Origin: JASSUD01 sp031963045
Lineage (GTDB): Bacteria; Pseudomonadota; Gammaproteobacteria; Burkholderiales; Burkholderiaceae
Assembly: GCA_031963045.1 (NCBI GenBank)
Contig: JASSUK010000032.1
Coordinates: 1-64,000 of the forward strand
DNA: 64,000 nucleotides
Reading direction: 5' to 3'
The notes beneath the pieces were generated by a model that did not search any database, had not been told where the DNA came from, and was given only the letters and a program-made list of their open reading frames with translations. The translations under genes and the position numbers were made by a program. This document shows positions 34,970 through 45,195 of this stretch, in pieces. Numbering within the stretch: the stretch's first letter is position 1; each line of letters begins with the position of its first letter.

Positions 34970-37900
34970 GGTGTTTTGAATCTTCTTTGGAGTTTTCTGA
35001 CAAGTTTTGGGCAAGCTTGTCAGTTTGCACGCGCTCAATCACGGGGTTTTCCCAAGATCCTGACACGGTGTAATGCTGTAAAAAATTATGGCTCAAGGAT
35101 GCAGATAAAACTTGCTGCGCAATATAGCTACCTAGCCCTAACACTGGGTTTAGCACTGTAGCAGCAAGTACAGCTGAACCCGCATTAATGGCTGGTTGTA
35201 TGGTCAGCAGCAGCGTTTGTTGGCGATCCGCCAAATTTGCGCTACCTGCTAGGGTGATATGCGCTGGGGTACTACTCACCGAAAAGTCATCGATATAGGC
35301 CACTCCATTTTGAATTACCGCGCTACCCTTTGCATAATCAAATGCTAACCCTCTTCCAGGTAAATATCGAAAATCTAAAACCAATAGGTGCGCCAAACTC
35401 TGCAATGACAATGCTCCAAGCAAATTGCCCACGCCCGGCTCGGCCTTTAATAAGCGTCCATGGTTCAAATCAAGCTTGAGATAGCCTGTTAGAGAATCAT
35501 AAGAGAGGCGCTCTGGCCCTCCTCGCCACTGTATCTGACCTTGTGCGCTCCCCACACCACCTTGCAGCATTTTAGGAATACCAAGACGTTCAAGTAGCGC
35601 GCCAGCATGTTGAATAGTTAATTCAAAATTAAAAGCACTCCGCCCCGATTCTCCATTTTTTAGGTTTTTTCCAGGCGAGTTAGCAGCCTGAAGAACGTGA
35701 TCAACCCACTCTCCTTTTACACAGAGTGTGGCATCTGGATTGGTGATCTGCAGCTTTTCCAGCCACCACTTTGACTGATTGCGCTTGGTATCTGAGTGCG
35801 CCACTATAGCAACCCGCCCTAGAGGTTTACCTTCTAGGGTTAGATCATCTACCTGTAAGTCTAATGCAGGCCAATCTTTAATAGGCAGGTCCGAATGCAC
35901 CACAGGATGCGCTACAACAGCTTCCTCATCCTCAACAGGTGGTAGTGTGAATCTCAAGAATTGTGCTCTTAAAGCCCCTGTATCTGGGCGATCAGCAGGT
36001 AGATTCAAGCGTACAGAATCCGTACGGGGTGTCCATGCAAGCTGCCCAGCAAATTCTTTGGCGGTTACCGCGGCTTGCCATATTCCATGCCTATATGCCG
36101 CATCCAACGACACAGCATGCCAAACACGCTGCGCAGCCGATACGGTGCCTACGCGTGCATGGATCTTAGTGGGCCTGTAAGACATCCATGGCGCTGAGCC
36201 TGCCGCATCGGAGGACTTAGCTGCGCCTGCCTTAGATAGAGAAGCAAGCACTGCATGCCAAGCATCTATATCTAATTGATCTGTTTCTAAGGTTGCCACT
36301 ACCCCCTTTTCTGGCAGTTTTAGAGTTTGCCAATTATTTCGAAAAAGCACTTTTTCCGGTGTGCTAGCAAGCCCGAAAGAAACCACCTTCGCAGCAGTTT
36401 GAGCAGCAGCAGTTGTATCCAAACGTAGCGCTCCGCTAACCACATTGTATGCATTCCGTGAGGAAACGCTACGTACTCGATATGCGGCTAGAAGGGGTCC
36501 AAACTCGATATCAATACGCTTATCTGGTAGCCCTGAGCCGCTGTTTTTCGCCAATTTATCGTACTGATCAAGGCTTACACGCAACTGCATAGATCGATGT
36601 TTAACTTTAGCAAAGGGCGCGGGCCAATCAAAGGCCAATTTAGTTAAATCAGCTTGGAGCTCTCCTGTGGCACTGCCTTGACGAGAAAAATTCAAATCAA
36701 ACTGATAGGGTATACCAGAGGAACCCTTCACACCCAAGCGCTCCATCAGCTGCACACACACTCCTTTGCAAACCTTGGTATCGTGCAGCCAGGCGCGCAA
36801 CGCAGCGCCTAGCGCGTGACCTTTTGCATGCAAATGAGTAGATCCATCTGGATAAACACTCACCTCCCCCTCTATGCCCCCTTTTAGCCACTGCGCAGTG
36901 GCAGATTGCAGTGTCAGACTATGATCGGTAAATGCAAGCACCCCTTGCAACTGGGTTAATTCAGGCAACGTATACCCAGGAGTTGGCTTAGAACCTCTAC
37001 TAGGTTTAACACCCGGTTCAGAAATATGGGTAGTTATCGTATTGCCCGAAAAAGTCAAAGCCCCTTCAACACCTATTTGCTTTGTACCAAGGCGTGGGAG
37101 TTGTAAATGTAATGCGAGTTGCGCAGGCCCCGTTGCGGCAAACCAATCGCTTACATGGCCTGTCCAAGTAGGAATAGGACTATGTTTAACATAGTCCAGC
37201 ATAGTGTTTAAAGGACCACTGGCATGGATTTCAATCAGCAGATCCTCTGTATTAGACAAATGCGCAATCTTGCCTTGGGCCTGTGTAATCTTGACATCTT
37301 GGTAGCGCCCTTGCGCTACGGAAAATTTGAGCGCATCCCTATCTATCTCAAAAACCCCTTCAAGTCCCTCTAAAACAGGCCAATTTGTATTATTTTCGGC
37401 AGAAACCGTCATCGGGCTTTGAATAACACACGTGTTTGCACTTTGGTCCGCTTTAGCGCAAACAGCACGCTGAGCAGCAGAAAAATCTGATTTTGTAGAG
37501 GGCGCAGACGGATCAAAACGCCCGTCATAAAATGGCGCTCTTATTCTAAATATACCCGCTGGATTCGATGGTCCGAATGGGAAATCTTCTAGGGCCCCAT
37601 ATATTTCGAGCGTAGCGTGCTTAGTAACCCCCCCTTGCAGCGCATGCTTCAAATAATCGCGTAACCCTTTATCTAAAGAAGAGGGCAAATAATGTGGCAC
37701 TTGCGCAATCAAAGCGTGGTCAAGACGTAGGGAAAGATTAAGTACACCTTTACCAGATGTTGTTTTATATACGGTTTTTTTATTAGCCACTTTTTCATTG
37801 TGCGAAAAGTGCCCTATATTCTTTAACGGCAGCTCATCCTGGTTTTCTAGAGTGAATAGTGGAGGATATCGATGCGAGGTACTCGCCTGCCTTACAGGCG

Positions 37901-39764
37901 CTTGGCCCATCATATTTGCAAGCTCTGTAGGCACCTTCACCTGTTTTTGATACGTGGCATTTATCTCACCTGCACCATCTTGGTTAGAAAAGATCAGCGG
38001 CGCTGCGGCAAGCTTCAATAGATAACCCGTTTGAACAGGCGTTAGATCCCATTTCACTCGCCCTTTCAGCACATCAAATAGCATAGTCGGCTTACTCAAT
38101 CCCTGCGGCATACTAAGAGAGCCGTCGCGCGTGTTGAGTAACAAACTACCACCTTGCTCATTCGCATCGATGGACCCTGAGAAATGGGTCACACCTATAG
38201 GCGCTCCAACGTGCGATAACAGGGTAAGACGGTCAAAATCTGCTTTCAGACGATAGTACTTTTGCGCTGTACGCCCAAAAGGCTTAGGCAAAAAGGTCAT
38301 AGCTACGTGTTTTTTTGGAGCAGAAGGCCATGGATAGGTCATATCCAAAAGATAATTACGTAGTACCCCGCACATTTCGATAGATGGCTTCGAAGATGCC
38401 TGCGGCATAGCGGGTAGCGATTGCCCTTTAAGTAGAGAAGCAGGGATAACCGCTTCCCATTTAAATCCAGAAGCAGCAGAAAACGGCCGTATAAGTGTAG
38501 AGATAAAATCCAAATTCAGCGTATCGCCGGCTATGGTGAAACGCCCACTCTTTTGACGATCTGGCATTTGATACGCTAGCTTCATCCATGCGGATTCAAA
38601 CCGTTGCCTCTCACTTGGCGATCCAAGCTCTATGACTACATCACGTATCTGTGCGGTAAACAGGCCTGTGTAGCTTTGCGAAGGATGTTGCATTTCAAGC
38701 AGAGCTGGGCGGTAGGATGCGCTGTAGCCTAAAGAAAGATGGGGGATTTCAATGCCTGGCAAAACACGGTTTTGTAAAACCTCGGAAGGGAGGGAGCTTA
38801 GATTTTTTTGAGCGTTCGATGAGATATCCAGGTGTGTTCCCAACACATTTAACACCCCATTCATATTGCGAATGCGACCGTGTTTAAAGGTGAACCAATT
38901 ATGGGCCGTGAGGGTTCCACCCGTTAAATGCACCGGAATAGGGAGCAATGCATTGAGCTGCTCCAGTGGAATAGCCTCTGCACGCATATACCCGTTGCCG
39001 ACCCAGCCTGCAGGGTTGGTAGCTTTAGCCCAGAAACTATGCTGAAAATGTAAGCGCATATCCACCAAGCTAGCTAGCTCAGCTCCTGCAATATGCGCTT
39101 GCATACCTACCTGGTGATGATGGCCCTGATTGAAAATCGCAAACTGAATGGCTTTGATATCGGAAGGCAAACGAGCTGCGTCATGATTAATCTTCCAGGA
39201 AGACAAAGGCTCTTGTACCTCTACATGCCCATTATTAATCTTGAATGCTTCTTGACGAAACAGCCAACGCAGATTCGATAACCCCTCTTCCAAAAGAGCC
39301 AAAGGAGGAGCACTTGAAGAGGAAGAGCTGAGAAAATCAGATAAAGTGGAAGCAGGCACTAAAAAATTGCCCACCATCAACCCTCCATCTGCTGTTTTGT
39401 ACATCACCGCATGCGGAGCATCGATATGGATATCTGAAAATATTAGTTTAAATTTAGATAAGGTACGCCAAGAGAGGGTCGCCTCGAAGTGCGGCACTTC
39501 TAATATTAGTCGACCCTGTTGATCGCGCAGGGTGAGCGCATCCATAGCCACACAGGGCTGCAGACCGCGCCACTGTGCATGCAGTGCGCGTATATCCACC
39601 TGCGCATGCACAAGACGGCTCAGTGCTCGCTCAGCTGGAGCACGCCCTATGTCTAGGTGTGGGAAAACAATATAGCGCAGAGTCAGTGCGCCTACGATCA
39701 CCGTCGCACACAACGCAAGCAAGAGCCAAAGCGCAGCCTTTATGGCCCTAGTCAATATGCGCAT
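34959..39764 (-). CDS. yhdP: YhdP family (AsmA-like) envelope protein
   Basis: 1601 residues. One N-terminal transmembrane segment (about 10-32: AALWLLLALCATVIVGALTLRYI) is followed by a very long beta-rich region. It ends with the AsmA-like C-terminal block (about 1440-1560) containing LDLNHGRLLKAEPGVGNLLGALSLQSL and LDFRYLPGRGLAFDYAKGSA. YhdP/TamB/AsmA proteins bridge the envelope and are implicated in phospholipid transport to the outer membrane. Length exceeds E. coli YhdP (~1270). First gene of a minus-strand unit, divergent from glnE. Confidence 0.9.
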   Translation of the reverse strand: MRILTRAIKAALWLLLALCATVIVGALTLRYIVFPHLDIGRAPAERALSRLVHAQVDIRALHAQWRGLQPCVAMDALTLRDQQGRLILEVPHFEATLSWRTLSKFKLIFSDIHIDAPHAVMYKTADGGLMVGNFLVPASTLSDFLSSSSSSAPPLALLEEGLSNLRWLFRQEAFKINNGHVEVQEPLSSWKINHDAARLPSDIKAIQFAIFNQGHHHQVGMQAHIAGAELASLVDMRLHFQHSFWAKATNPAGWVGNGYMRAEAIPLEQLNALLPIPVHLTGGTLTAHNWFTFKHGRIRNMNGVLNVLGTHLDISSNAQKNLSSLPSEVLQNRVLPGIEIPHLSLGYSASYRPALLEMQHPSQSYTGLFTAQIRDVVIELGSPSERQRFESAWMKLAYQMPDRQKSGRFTIAGDTLNLDFISTLIRPFSAASGFKWEAVIPASLLKGQSLPAMPQASSKPSIEMCGVLRNYLLDMTYPWPSAPKKHVAMTFLPKPFGRTAQKYYRLKADFDRLTLLSHVGAPIGVTHFSGSIDANEQGGSLLLNTRDGSLSMPQGLSKPTMLFDVLKGRVKWDLTPVQTGYLLKLAAAPLIFSNQDGAGEINATYQKQVKVPTELANMMGQAPVRQASTSHRYPPLFTLENQDELPLKNIGHFSHNEKVANKKTVYKTTSGKGVLNLSLRLDHALIAQVPHYLPSSLDKGLRDYLKHALQGGVTKHATLEIYGALEDFPFGPSNPAGIFRIRAPFYDGRFDPSAPSTKSDFSAAQRAVCAKADQSANTCVIQSPMTVSAENNTNWPVLEGLEGVFEIDRDALKFSVAQGRYQDVKITQAQGKIAHLSNTEDLLIEIHASGPLNTMLDYVKHSPIPTWTGHVSDWFAATGPAQLALHLQLPRLGTKQIGVEGALTFSGNTITTHISEPGVKPSRGSKPTPGYTLPELTQLQGVLAFTDHSLTLQSATAQWLKGGIEGEVSVYPDGSTHLHAKGHALGAALRAWLHDTKVCKGVCVQLMERLGVKGSSGIPYQFDLNFSRQGSATGELQADLTKLAFDWPAPFAKVKHRSMQLRVSLDQYDKLAKNSGSGLPDKRIDIEFGPLLAAYRVRSVSSRNAYNVVSGALRLDTTAAAQTAAKVVSFGLASTPEKVLFRNNWQTLKLPEKGVVATLETDQLDIDAWHAVLASLSKAGAAKSSDAAGSAPWMSYRPTKIHARVGTVSAAQRVWHAVSLDAAYRHGIWQAAVTAKEFAGQLAWTPRTDSVRLNLPADRPDTGALRAQFLRFTLPPVEDEEAVVAHPVVHSDLPIKDWPALDLQVDDLTLEGKPLGRVAIVAHSDTKRNQSKWWLEKLQITNPDATLCVKGEWVDHVLQAANSPGKNLKNGESGRSAFNFELTIQHAGALLERLGIPKMLQGGVGSAQGQIQWRGGPERLSYDSLTGYLKLDLNHGRLLKAEPGVGNLLGALSLQSLAHLLVLDFRYLPGRGLAFDYAKGSAVIQNGVAYIDDFSVSSTPAHITLAGSANLADRQQTLLLTIQPAINAGSAVLAATVLNPVLGLGSYIAQQVLSASLSHNFLQHYTVSGSWENPVIERVQTDKLAQNLSENSKEDSKHHEK

Positions 39765-39932
39765 GAAAGTGCGCCTTCTAGAGAAAAAGAGATCGAAATC
39801 AAAACCAAATAAACGCGTCCATCAAAGCACTGCTATACAGCAACGCAGAGGCATCATAAAATTTACGGATAAGCTGATTAAAAAAGAAGCAGCAATTTAA
39901 CACAGCCTACTAGTCATGTGGAACCAAGCACT

Positions 39933-42623
39933 ATGCCGTTTTTAACTTCTACCCCCAACTCGCATCCCCCTCTTTTAATCGCCCAGGCTTCTCGCTATGC
40001 AGCGCGCATGCTGCAAGCTCACCCTGAGTTGGGAACCACCATTGCACAAGCTAAAAACCAACCACTCACACTGGGGTATATAACCAAACGATTAGAGGAA
40101 TTATTCGCATGCAACCTTAAAAAGGCATGTTCTTGCTCTACCAAGGACGCAAGCTATTCTGAGCGTATAGAAGTGCTCGCTCAAAGTTTGCGACTACTGC
40201 GCACCGAAGTGTTTTGCTTATTAATGGAAAGAGATTTATCCGGCGCGGCAACGCTTGATGAAGTTCTGCAAACAATGAGTTTGCTTGCAGAGCAGGTACT
40301 GCAACGTGGCGCAGCAGAACTCCATGCCGCGCTCCAAGCACAGTATGGTGTGCCATGCAGTGCGCGCGATGGTAGCCCTCAGACATTGGGCATTATTGGG
40401 ATGGGGAAATTGGGTGGGAGTGAGCTCAATGTCTCTTCGGATATTGATGTGATTTTTGTGTATGGCGAAGAGGGTCATACAACAGGTGGAACGGTAGGAA
40501 CCCTCTCTAATCACGATTATTTTGTACGCCTAGCACGCCAACTCATTCGCATTATTGATGAATATACTGCGCACGGCTATGTGTTTCGAGTCGATACACG
40601 CCTACGCCCTAATGGACATGCAGGCTCTTTGGTATGCAATCTAGAGAGTTTGCAGACTTATTTTGCCAATCAAGGTAGAGCTTGGGAGCGGTATGCCTGG
40701 CTTAAAAGCCGTTGGATTCAGGAGCCACACAGCGAAGCCAGCCAAGCTTTAACGCGTAGTGGCGAAGCATTAGTGCGCGCATTTGTTTATCAAACCTCAA
40801 CACACGCTCCCCTTGCGCCTTCTTGCACTCCTTGCCCTATACAAGATAGAGCAACACTCATTGATGCTATCCGATCAATGCATATACAAATTCAACAAGA
40901 AGAAAAACGCCGCGCCTATACCGGCCTAGAAGGGACTACACACAAACGCTCCGTCACAACAACACACGGCCGGGACAATATTAAATTGGGTCGAGGCGGG
41001 ATTAGAGAGATTGAATTTAGCGTGCAAGCTGTACAACTTTTGTATGGGCAGCAAGACCCTCTTTTTCAAAGTCAATCCACTTTGAGCGCACTGCATTACG
41101 CTGCTGCAAAACACTATATAGATCCAGAGCGTGCAGCGCAGCTTCAACAAGCTTACTGCTTTTTACGTCAAATCGAGCACCGCCTGCAATATATAGATGA
41201 CGCTCAAACACACACCTTACCCAGCGAAGCGCATGGACTAGAACGCGAGCAGCTTGCTCTGTCTTTGGGCTATGCCAATTACACGGCCTTTTATCAAGAT
41301 CTACAAATACATCGGCAAAGTGTAGAACACCACTTTGATGCGCTTTTCGCACCTCAAAATCAATTAGCTATAGAGCAAAGCAAACCCACTCCATCGTCTT
41401 ACGCGCTTTGGGGCAGCTTAGCACTTGCCTTATGGACCAGCTACACCAGCACATTAAGCCGAGTACTCCACGCCATTACACGCTCCCCTTGGGCAGCGCA
41501 TCACCTTTCACGTCATCCGGAAGTATTGCCTACCTTATTAGAGCCACGCACAGCATGCTTTGAATCAGATTGGGCGCGCTTTAAAAATCAGCTTATGGTG
41601 CAATTAACGCATGCCACACCGGAAGAGCAAATGGATTTGCTGCGCAATGCGCATCAAGCTGAAATGTTCCAAATCTTTCTAAGCGATCTAGCTGGCAAAA
41701 TGACCGTTGAGGACATCGGCGATCGACTCTCTGATCTGGCAGACACCGTACTCGATGTAGCCTTGCAAGTAGTCTGGCAACAGCTACCCGCCCGCTATCA
41801 TCCAACTCCAGACATAGCGGCACCGCGCTTTTGCATCATCGCGTATGGAAAGTTAGGCGGTAAAGAATTAGGGTATGCGGGAGATTTAGATTTAGTTTTT
41901 GTCTATGACGACCCTGATGAATCAGGCAGTGAACGTTACTCTGCGTTTGCTCGGCGATTAATGGCCTATCTGACCAGCGCCACAGGTGCTGGGACGCTTT
42001 TTGATGTAGATCTACGCTTGCGCCCAGGCGGCGCTTCAGGGCTTTTAGTTACCTCAATGGATGCTTTACGCCTATATCAACAACGCGCAGGTGAACGAGC
42101 AAATACAGCAGAACTGTGGGAACATCAAGCACTCACTCGAGCGCGTTATTGTGCGGGAGATGCGCGCATTGGGGCTGATTTTGAAGCACTACGCATACAA
42201 ATACTCACGCAACAACGAGAAGCGGCCGTACTTGCCCATGACATCGCAGCTATGCGCCAACGCGTACTCACAGAGCACACTACGCGGAGCACACTCTTTG
42301 ACATCAAATATGGCCAAGGAGGCATGATTGATATCGAATTCGCCGTGCAATATTTAGTACTGTTGCATGCCCATACACACCGCGAATTCCTTCAAAACAG
42401 CGGCAATATTGCCCTACTCCACACCGCTGCCCAACTAAACTTAATCACCCCGAATGAAGCTACGGCGGTAGGCGACGCCTACCGCCTATACCGCGCACTA
42501 CAACATCGATTACGCCTCGAAGGGATTGATGTTGCAGGAGTGCCTCCCAAGCAAGTAGCAGAACAACAAACCGCTGTGCTTGGGTTAACTGCAAAGATTT
42601 TTGACAAAATAAAAGCACAATAA
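39933..42623 (+). CDS. glnE: Bifunctional glutamine synthetase adenylyltransferase/adenylyl-removing enzyme
   Basis: 896 residues from the ATG at 39933; an in-frame GTG at 39918 adds five. Two nucleotidyltransferase domains are visible: GMGKLGGSELNVSSDIDVIFVY (removing half, ~150-175) and AYGKLGGKELGYAGDLDLVFVYDD (adenylylating half, ~635-660). Each is followed by a helical domain with RxLRxGGxGxIEFxVQ-type sequence (KLGRGGIREIEFSVQ, KYGQGGMIDIEFAVQ). It adjusts glutamine synthetase activity to nitrogen status, guided by PII. Convergent with ptsH. No glnA or PII gene is in this window. Confidence 0.95.
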   Translation: MPFLTSTPNSHPPLLIAQASRYAARMLQAHPELGTTIAQAKNQPLTLGYITKRLEELFACNLKKACSCSTKDASYSERIEVLAQSLRLLRTEVFCLLMERDLSGAATLDEVLQTMSLLAEQVLQRGAAELHAALQAQYGVPCSARDGSPQTLGIIGMGKLGGSELNVSSDIDVIFVYGEEGHTTGGTVGTLSNHDYFVRLARQLIRIIDEYTAHGYVFRVDTRLRPNGHAGSLVCNLESLQTYFANQGRAWERYAWLKSRWIQEPHSEASQALTRSGEALVRAFVYQTSTHAPLAPSCTPCPIQDRATLIDAIRSMHIQIQQEEKRRAYTGLEGTTHKRSVTTTHGRDNIKLGRGGIREIEFSVQAVQLLYGQQDPLFQSQSTLSALHYAAAKHYIDPERAAQLQQAYCFLRQIEHRLQYIDDAQTHTLPSEAHGLEREQLALSLGYANYTAFYQDLQIHRQSVEHHFDALFAPQNQLAIEQSKPTPSSYALWGSLALALWTSYTSTLSRVLHAITRSPWAAHHLSRHPEVLPTLLEPRTACFESDWARFKNQLMVQLTHATPEEQMDLLRNAHQAEMFQIFLSDLAGKMTVEDIGDRLSDLADTVLDVALQVVWQQLPARYHPTPDIAAPRFCIIAYGKLGGKELGYAGDLDLVFVYDDPDESGSERYSAFARRLMAYLTSATGAGTLFDVDLRLRPGGASGLLVTSMDALRLYQQRAGERANTAELWEHQALTRARYCAGDARIGADFEALRIQILTQQREAAVLAHDIAAMRQRVLTEHTTRSTLFDIKYGQGGMIDIEFAVQYLVLLHAHTHREFLQNSGNIALLHTAAQLNLITPNEATAVGDAYRLYRALQHRLRLEGIDVAGVPPKQVAEQQTAVLGLTAKIFDKIKAQ

Positions 42624-42673
42624 AATGTGATTTCATCCCATTCACGCATGGGGAGCGGTGCGATCACCCGACC

Positions 42674-42943
42674 CTACTCCTCTTCCCCAAATCGCTCTGC
42701 TATCAAATTTAGCAGGGCGTCCAATGCCTTTTGTTCATCAGATCCTTCTACTTCGAGGTATACGGAGCTACCACAACCGGCGGCGAGCATCATTACGCCC
42801 ATGATGCTTTTTGCATTGATGCGGCGATTGTTTTTAGTCATCCATACATCAGACTCATAGCGCGCAGCAAGCTGAGTAAGCTTGGCGCAAGCGCGCGCAT
42901 GTAAGCCTAATTTATTTATGATCATTACTTCTTTTGATTGCAT
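42674..42943 (-). CDS. ptsH: Phosphocarrier protein HPr
   Basis: 89 residues from the ATG at 42943, a start confirmed because it puts His in LGLHARACAKL at position 15 and Ser in AKSIMGVMML at position 46, the standard phosphorylation sites. HPr passes phosphate from enzyme I to EIIA. It follows the EIIA gene by 10 bases. In Burkholderia relatives ptsI (enzyme I) normally comes next; here glnE converges from the other strand and no ptsI is present in the window. Confidence 0.95.
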   Translation of the reverse strand: MQSKEVMIINKLGLHARACAKLTQLAARYESDVWMTKNNRRINAKSIMGVMMLAAGCGSSVYLEVEGSDEQKALDALLNLIAERFGEEE

Positions 42944-42953
42944 AGTTTCAACT

Positions 42954-43412
42954 TTAATTTTCTGCACCCAGCATGCAAGGATTTTTGTACGCTTGTTTCT
43001 GTAATGGCGCTGCAGGCGGCACGGTGCTCGGGTCAATGACTTGGATGCCTCGCACCCCTCCAGCTACCGTTTTTTCGACTAATGTATTTAACGGCATAGC
43101 CCGATAGCACAGCGCGCGCACTAGCATAGGCAAATTGACGCCCGTGATCACACGTACCCTTGGTAGATCTGCCAATTGCGAAGCAATATTGGAGGGTGTG
43201 CCTCCATACAGATCGGTAAGCGCTAAAGCGCCATGTCGACGGCCTAATCTGAGGAGCTGCTCACGTGCGGCCTCTACCAACTGTGCCGGTTCGTCATCTG
43301 GAAATACATCCAGCGCATCTATGCGCGCAGGCTCACTTCCATAGATATGCGCAACACACGCTTTAAGCGCACTTGCTAAAGGAGCATGGGCAATAATTAA
43401 GATTCCAACCAT
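42954..43412 (-). CDS. PTS EIIA component, mannose type
   Basis: 152 residues from the ATG at 43412 (MVGILIIAHAPLASAL); the upstream in-frame ATG adds eight residues. The phospho-acceptor His is H9. ALTDLYGGTPSNIAS and the VITGVNLPMLVRAL block fit the EIIA-Man (ManX-like) fold. In betaproteobacteria this EIIA-HPr-EI group has no sugar-specific EIIC and is thought to be regulatory. No EIIB/EIIC is seen. Co-transcribed with ptsH. Confidence 0.92.
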   Translation of the reverse strand: MVGILIIAHAPLASALKACVAHIYGSEPARIDALDVFPDDEPAQLVEAAREQLLRLGRRHGALALTDLYGGTPSNIASQLADLPRVRVITGVNLPMLVRALCYRAMPLNTLVEKTVAGGVRGIQVIDPSTVPPAAPLQKQAYKNPCMLGAEN

Positions 43413-43436
43413 ACAGAAACCCTGAAGGTCTTCCAC

Positions 43437-43582
43437 TAGGGCATGTCCTCAACCGCCCCAAAGGGCCCATCTTTGAGGTCGTGCGGTGCTCGGGATCCTC
43501 ACTGTACTTAAGTACAGCTCCGGTCCCTGCGCTCCTGCTCCCCCAAATATGAACCCTTTGGAACAATTGAAAACACGCCCTA
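43437..43582. mobile_element. MITE-like element with TAGGGC.TGT...TCAA ends
   Basis: 146 bases framed by imperfect inverted ends, TAGGGCATGTCCTCAA on the left and TTGAAAACACGCCCTA on the right. The centre holds the palindrome TGTACTTAAGTACA. It shares ends and a GCCCATCTT..GAGG stretch with the element at 56668. No coding capacity, so it would need a transposase from elsewhere. No clear target duplication was visible. Confidence 0.6.
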
Positions 43583-43590
43583 AAGCTAAA

Positions 43591-43613
43591 GCGACACGCG
43601 GTTAGCGTGTCGC
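43591..43613 (-). terminator. Terminator after the MFS transporter gene
   Basis: Perfect 9-bp stem GCGACACGC/GCGTGTCGC with a 5-base loop. On the minus strand it is followed by TTTAGCTTTAG, 27 bases beyond the transporter stop. The T-tract is weak. Confidence 0.65.
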
Positions 43614-43639
43614 AGGTCTAAAAACAAACTTTCTTAAAG

Positions 43640-44902
43640 CTAAGCCTGTAATCCCGTTTTAGAGGCATTACCACTCACATTAATTGGTACGGCCGCTAGT
43701 TCCATCATATCGGCTCCTCTACGCTCTTTGCCCAGTAGAACTAATCCGGCTAGCACCACCGCAACCGTACCGGTGACCAATCCCATTGCCAGCGCGTAAT
43801 TGCCCTGGTGATGAATGGCAATATAGGCTTGCAGAGGAGCATTCACCGCAGATAATAAATTTCCAAGCTGATAGACCAGTCCTGGAAATGTGGCGCGAAT
43901 GCTAGAAGGAGAAATTTCATTGAGATGGGCAGGAACCACTCCCCAAGCCCCTTGCACAGCAAATTGCATCAAAAAGGCACCGATTGCAATCCACACAGAG
44001 CCTGTTGCAAAAACCCATAAAGGCAATACCGGCAAGGCGACAATCGTTGCTATAAATATGGCACGGCGTCGGCCAATTTTTTCGGATAGGGATCCAAAAA
44101 AGAGCCCGCCCAAAATCGCACCAATATTGTAGATGATAGCGATCCAAGACACCGTATAGGCATCAAAGTTGCGCTGTTCGCGCAAAAAGGTCGGATATAA
44201 ATCTTGTGTGCCATGACTGAAAAACGTAAAGGCCGTCATCATTGCAATCGCATAGATAGATAGCTTCCAGTTTTGGCTCATGGTCTGCATAAAACTGGGT
44301 TGCTTTTCTTTTTCAAGCATGCGCCAAGTGGGAGATTCAGGCACATAACGACGAATATAGAGCACGAGTAAGGCAGGCAACACCCCTACAAAAAACATAC
44401 CTCGCCAGCCAATATAGGGATACAACACACCAAATGCCACCGACGCTAATAGGTAACCACTAGGATAGCCTGCTTGCAAAATGCCTGAGACTAGGCCTCG
44501 TGAACGTGCAGGAACGGTTTCCATCGTCAGCGCAGCCCCTACTCCCCACTCTCCGCCCATCGCTATGCCAAATAAAGTACGTAGCACGATAAACATGGTG
44601 AGGCTAGTTGAAAATCCTGAGAGCAACTCCAATACGGAATAAATGGCAATATTAAGCATCAGCGTCGAGCGCCGGCCATATTTATCCGCGAGACGACCAA
44701 AGATAAATGCCCCAAGTGGGCGCACCGCTAAAGTCATGGTGATTGCAAAAGCAATCGCAGGCATCCCTGTTGCAAACTCAGATGCAATATCTTTCAATAC
44801 AAACATCATTAGAAAAAAATCAAAAGCATCGAGTGTCCAACCTAAATAGGCAGCAATCACCACGTTCTTTTGTACTCTCGTCCAGCCCATACAGCTCTCC
44901 AC
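43640..44902 (-). CDS. MFS transporter, sialate/monocarboxylate:H+ symporter-like
   Basis: 420 residues with 12 hydrophobic segments. The N-terminal WTLDAFDFFLMMFVL, GRLADKYGRRSTLM between segments 2 and 3, and AMGGEWGVGAALTMETVPARSRG fit the NanT/Jen1-like group of MFS carriers that move sialic acid, lactate or other small carboxylates. The second half has GSLSEKIGRRRAIF. The substrate is uncertain. Alternative start at M5 (MGWTRVQKN). It is followed by its own terminator and preceded by a palindromic repeat. Confidence 0.85.
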   Translation of the reverse strand: MESCMGWTRVQKNVVIAAYLGWTLDAFDFFLMMFVLKDIASEFATGMPAIAFAITMTLAVRPLGAFIFGRLADKYGRRSTLMLNIAIYSVLELLSGFSTSLTMFIVLRTLFGIAMGGEWGVGAALTMETVPARSRGLVSGILQAGYPSGYLLASVAFGVLYPYIGWRGMFFVGVLPALLVLYIRRYVPESPTWRMLEKEKQPSFMQTMSQNWKLSIYAIAMMTAFTFFSHGTQDLYPTFLREQRNFDAYTVSWIAIIYNIGAILGGLFFGSLSEKIGRRRAIFIATIVALPVLPLWVFATGSVWIAIGAFLMQFAVQGAWGVVPAHLNEISPSSIRATFPGLVYQLGNLLSAVNAPLQAYIAIHHQGNYALAMGLVTGTVAVVLAGLVLLGKERRGADMMELAAVPINVSGNASKTGLQA

Positions 44903-44934
44903 GAAAAATGCTTTTTATCTTCTTTAATTGATGT

Positions 44935-45120
44935 TACGCAGGTATTCAAAAAGTCAGCGGTACGCATGTTGGGGTTCCTTCGTCACCACCAACCTACCGT
45001 CCTTTGCTTTTCTTGCGGTAGATGGAGTTTGATAAAACCCTTTTACATATGCATCTTGGTAGGTTGGGGTGAGGCACGAACCCCAACATGCGTACCGCTG
45101 ACTTTTTGAATACCTGCGTA
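44935..45120. repeat. REP/BIME-like inverted repeat, copy 6 (longest, 42-bp perfect ends)
   Basis: 186 bases. Perfect 42-bp outer arms, 44935-44976 (TACGCAGGTATTCAAAAAGT, CAGCGGTACGCATG, TTGGGGTT) and 45079-45120. Inside these the two arms differ: the left has the GACGAAGGAA variant with GGTGG, the right has GAGGCACGAA with GGGG. The spacer is homologous to copy 1. It occupies most of the 293-base gap 44903-45195. Confidence 0.93.
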
Positions 45121-45195
45121 CGTTATACAGCCCTGCGCCCGGAGCATACTCCAATGCGGCACAAAGACCACAAGCAAGTGCTATGAAGGCACAAC

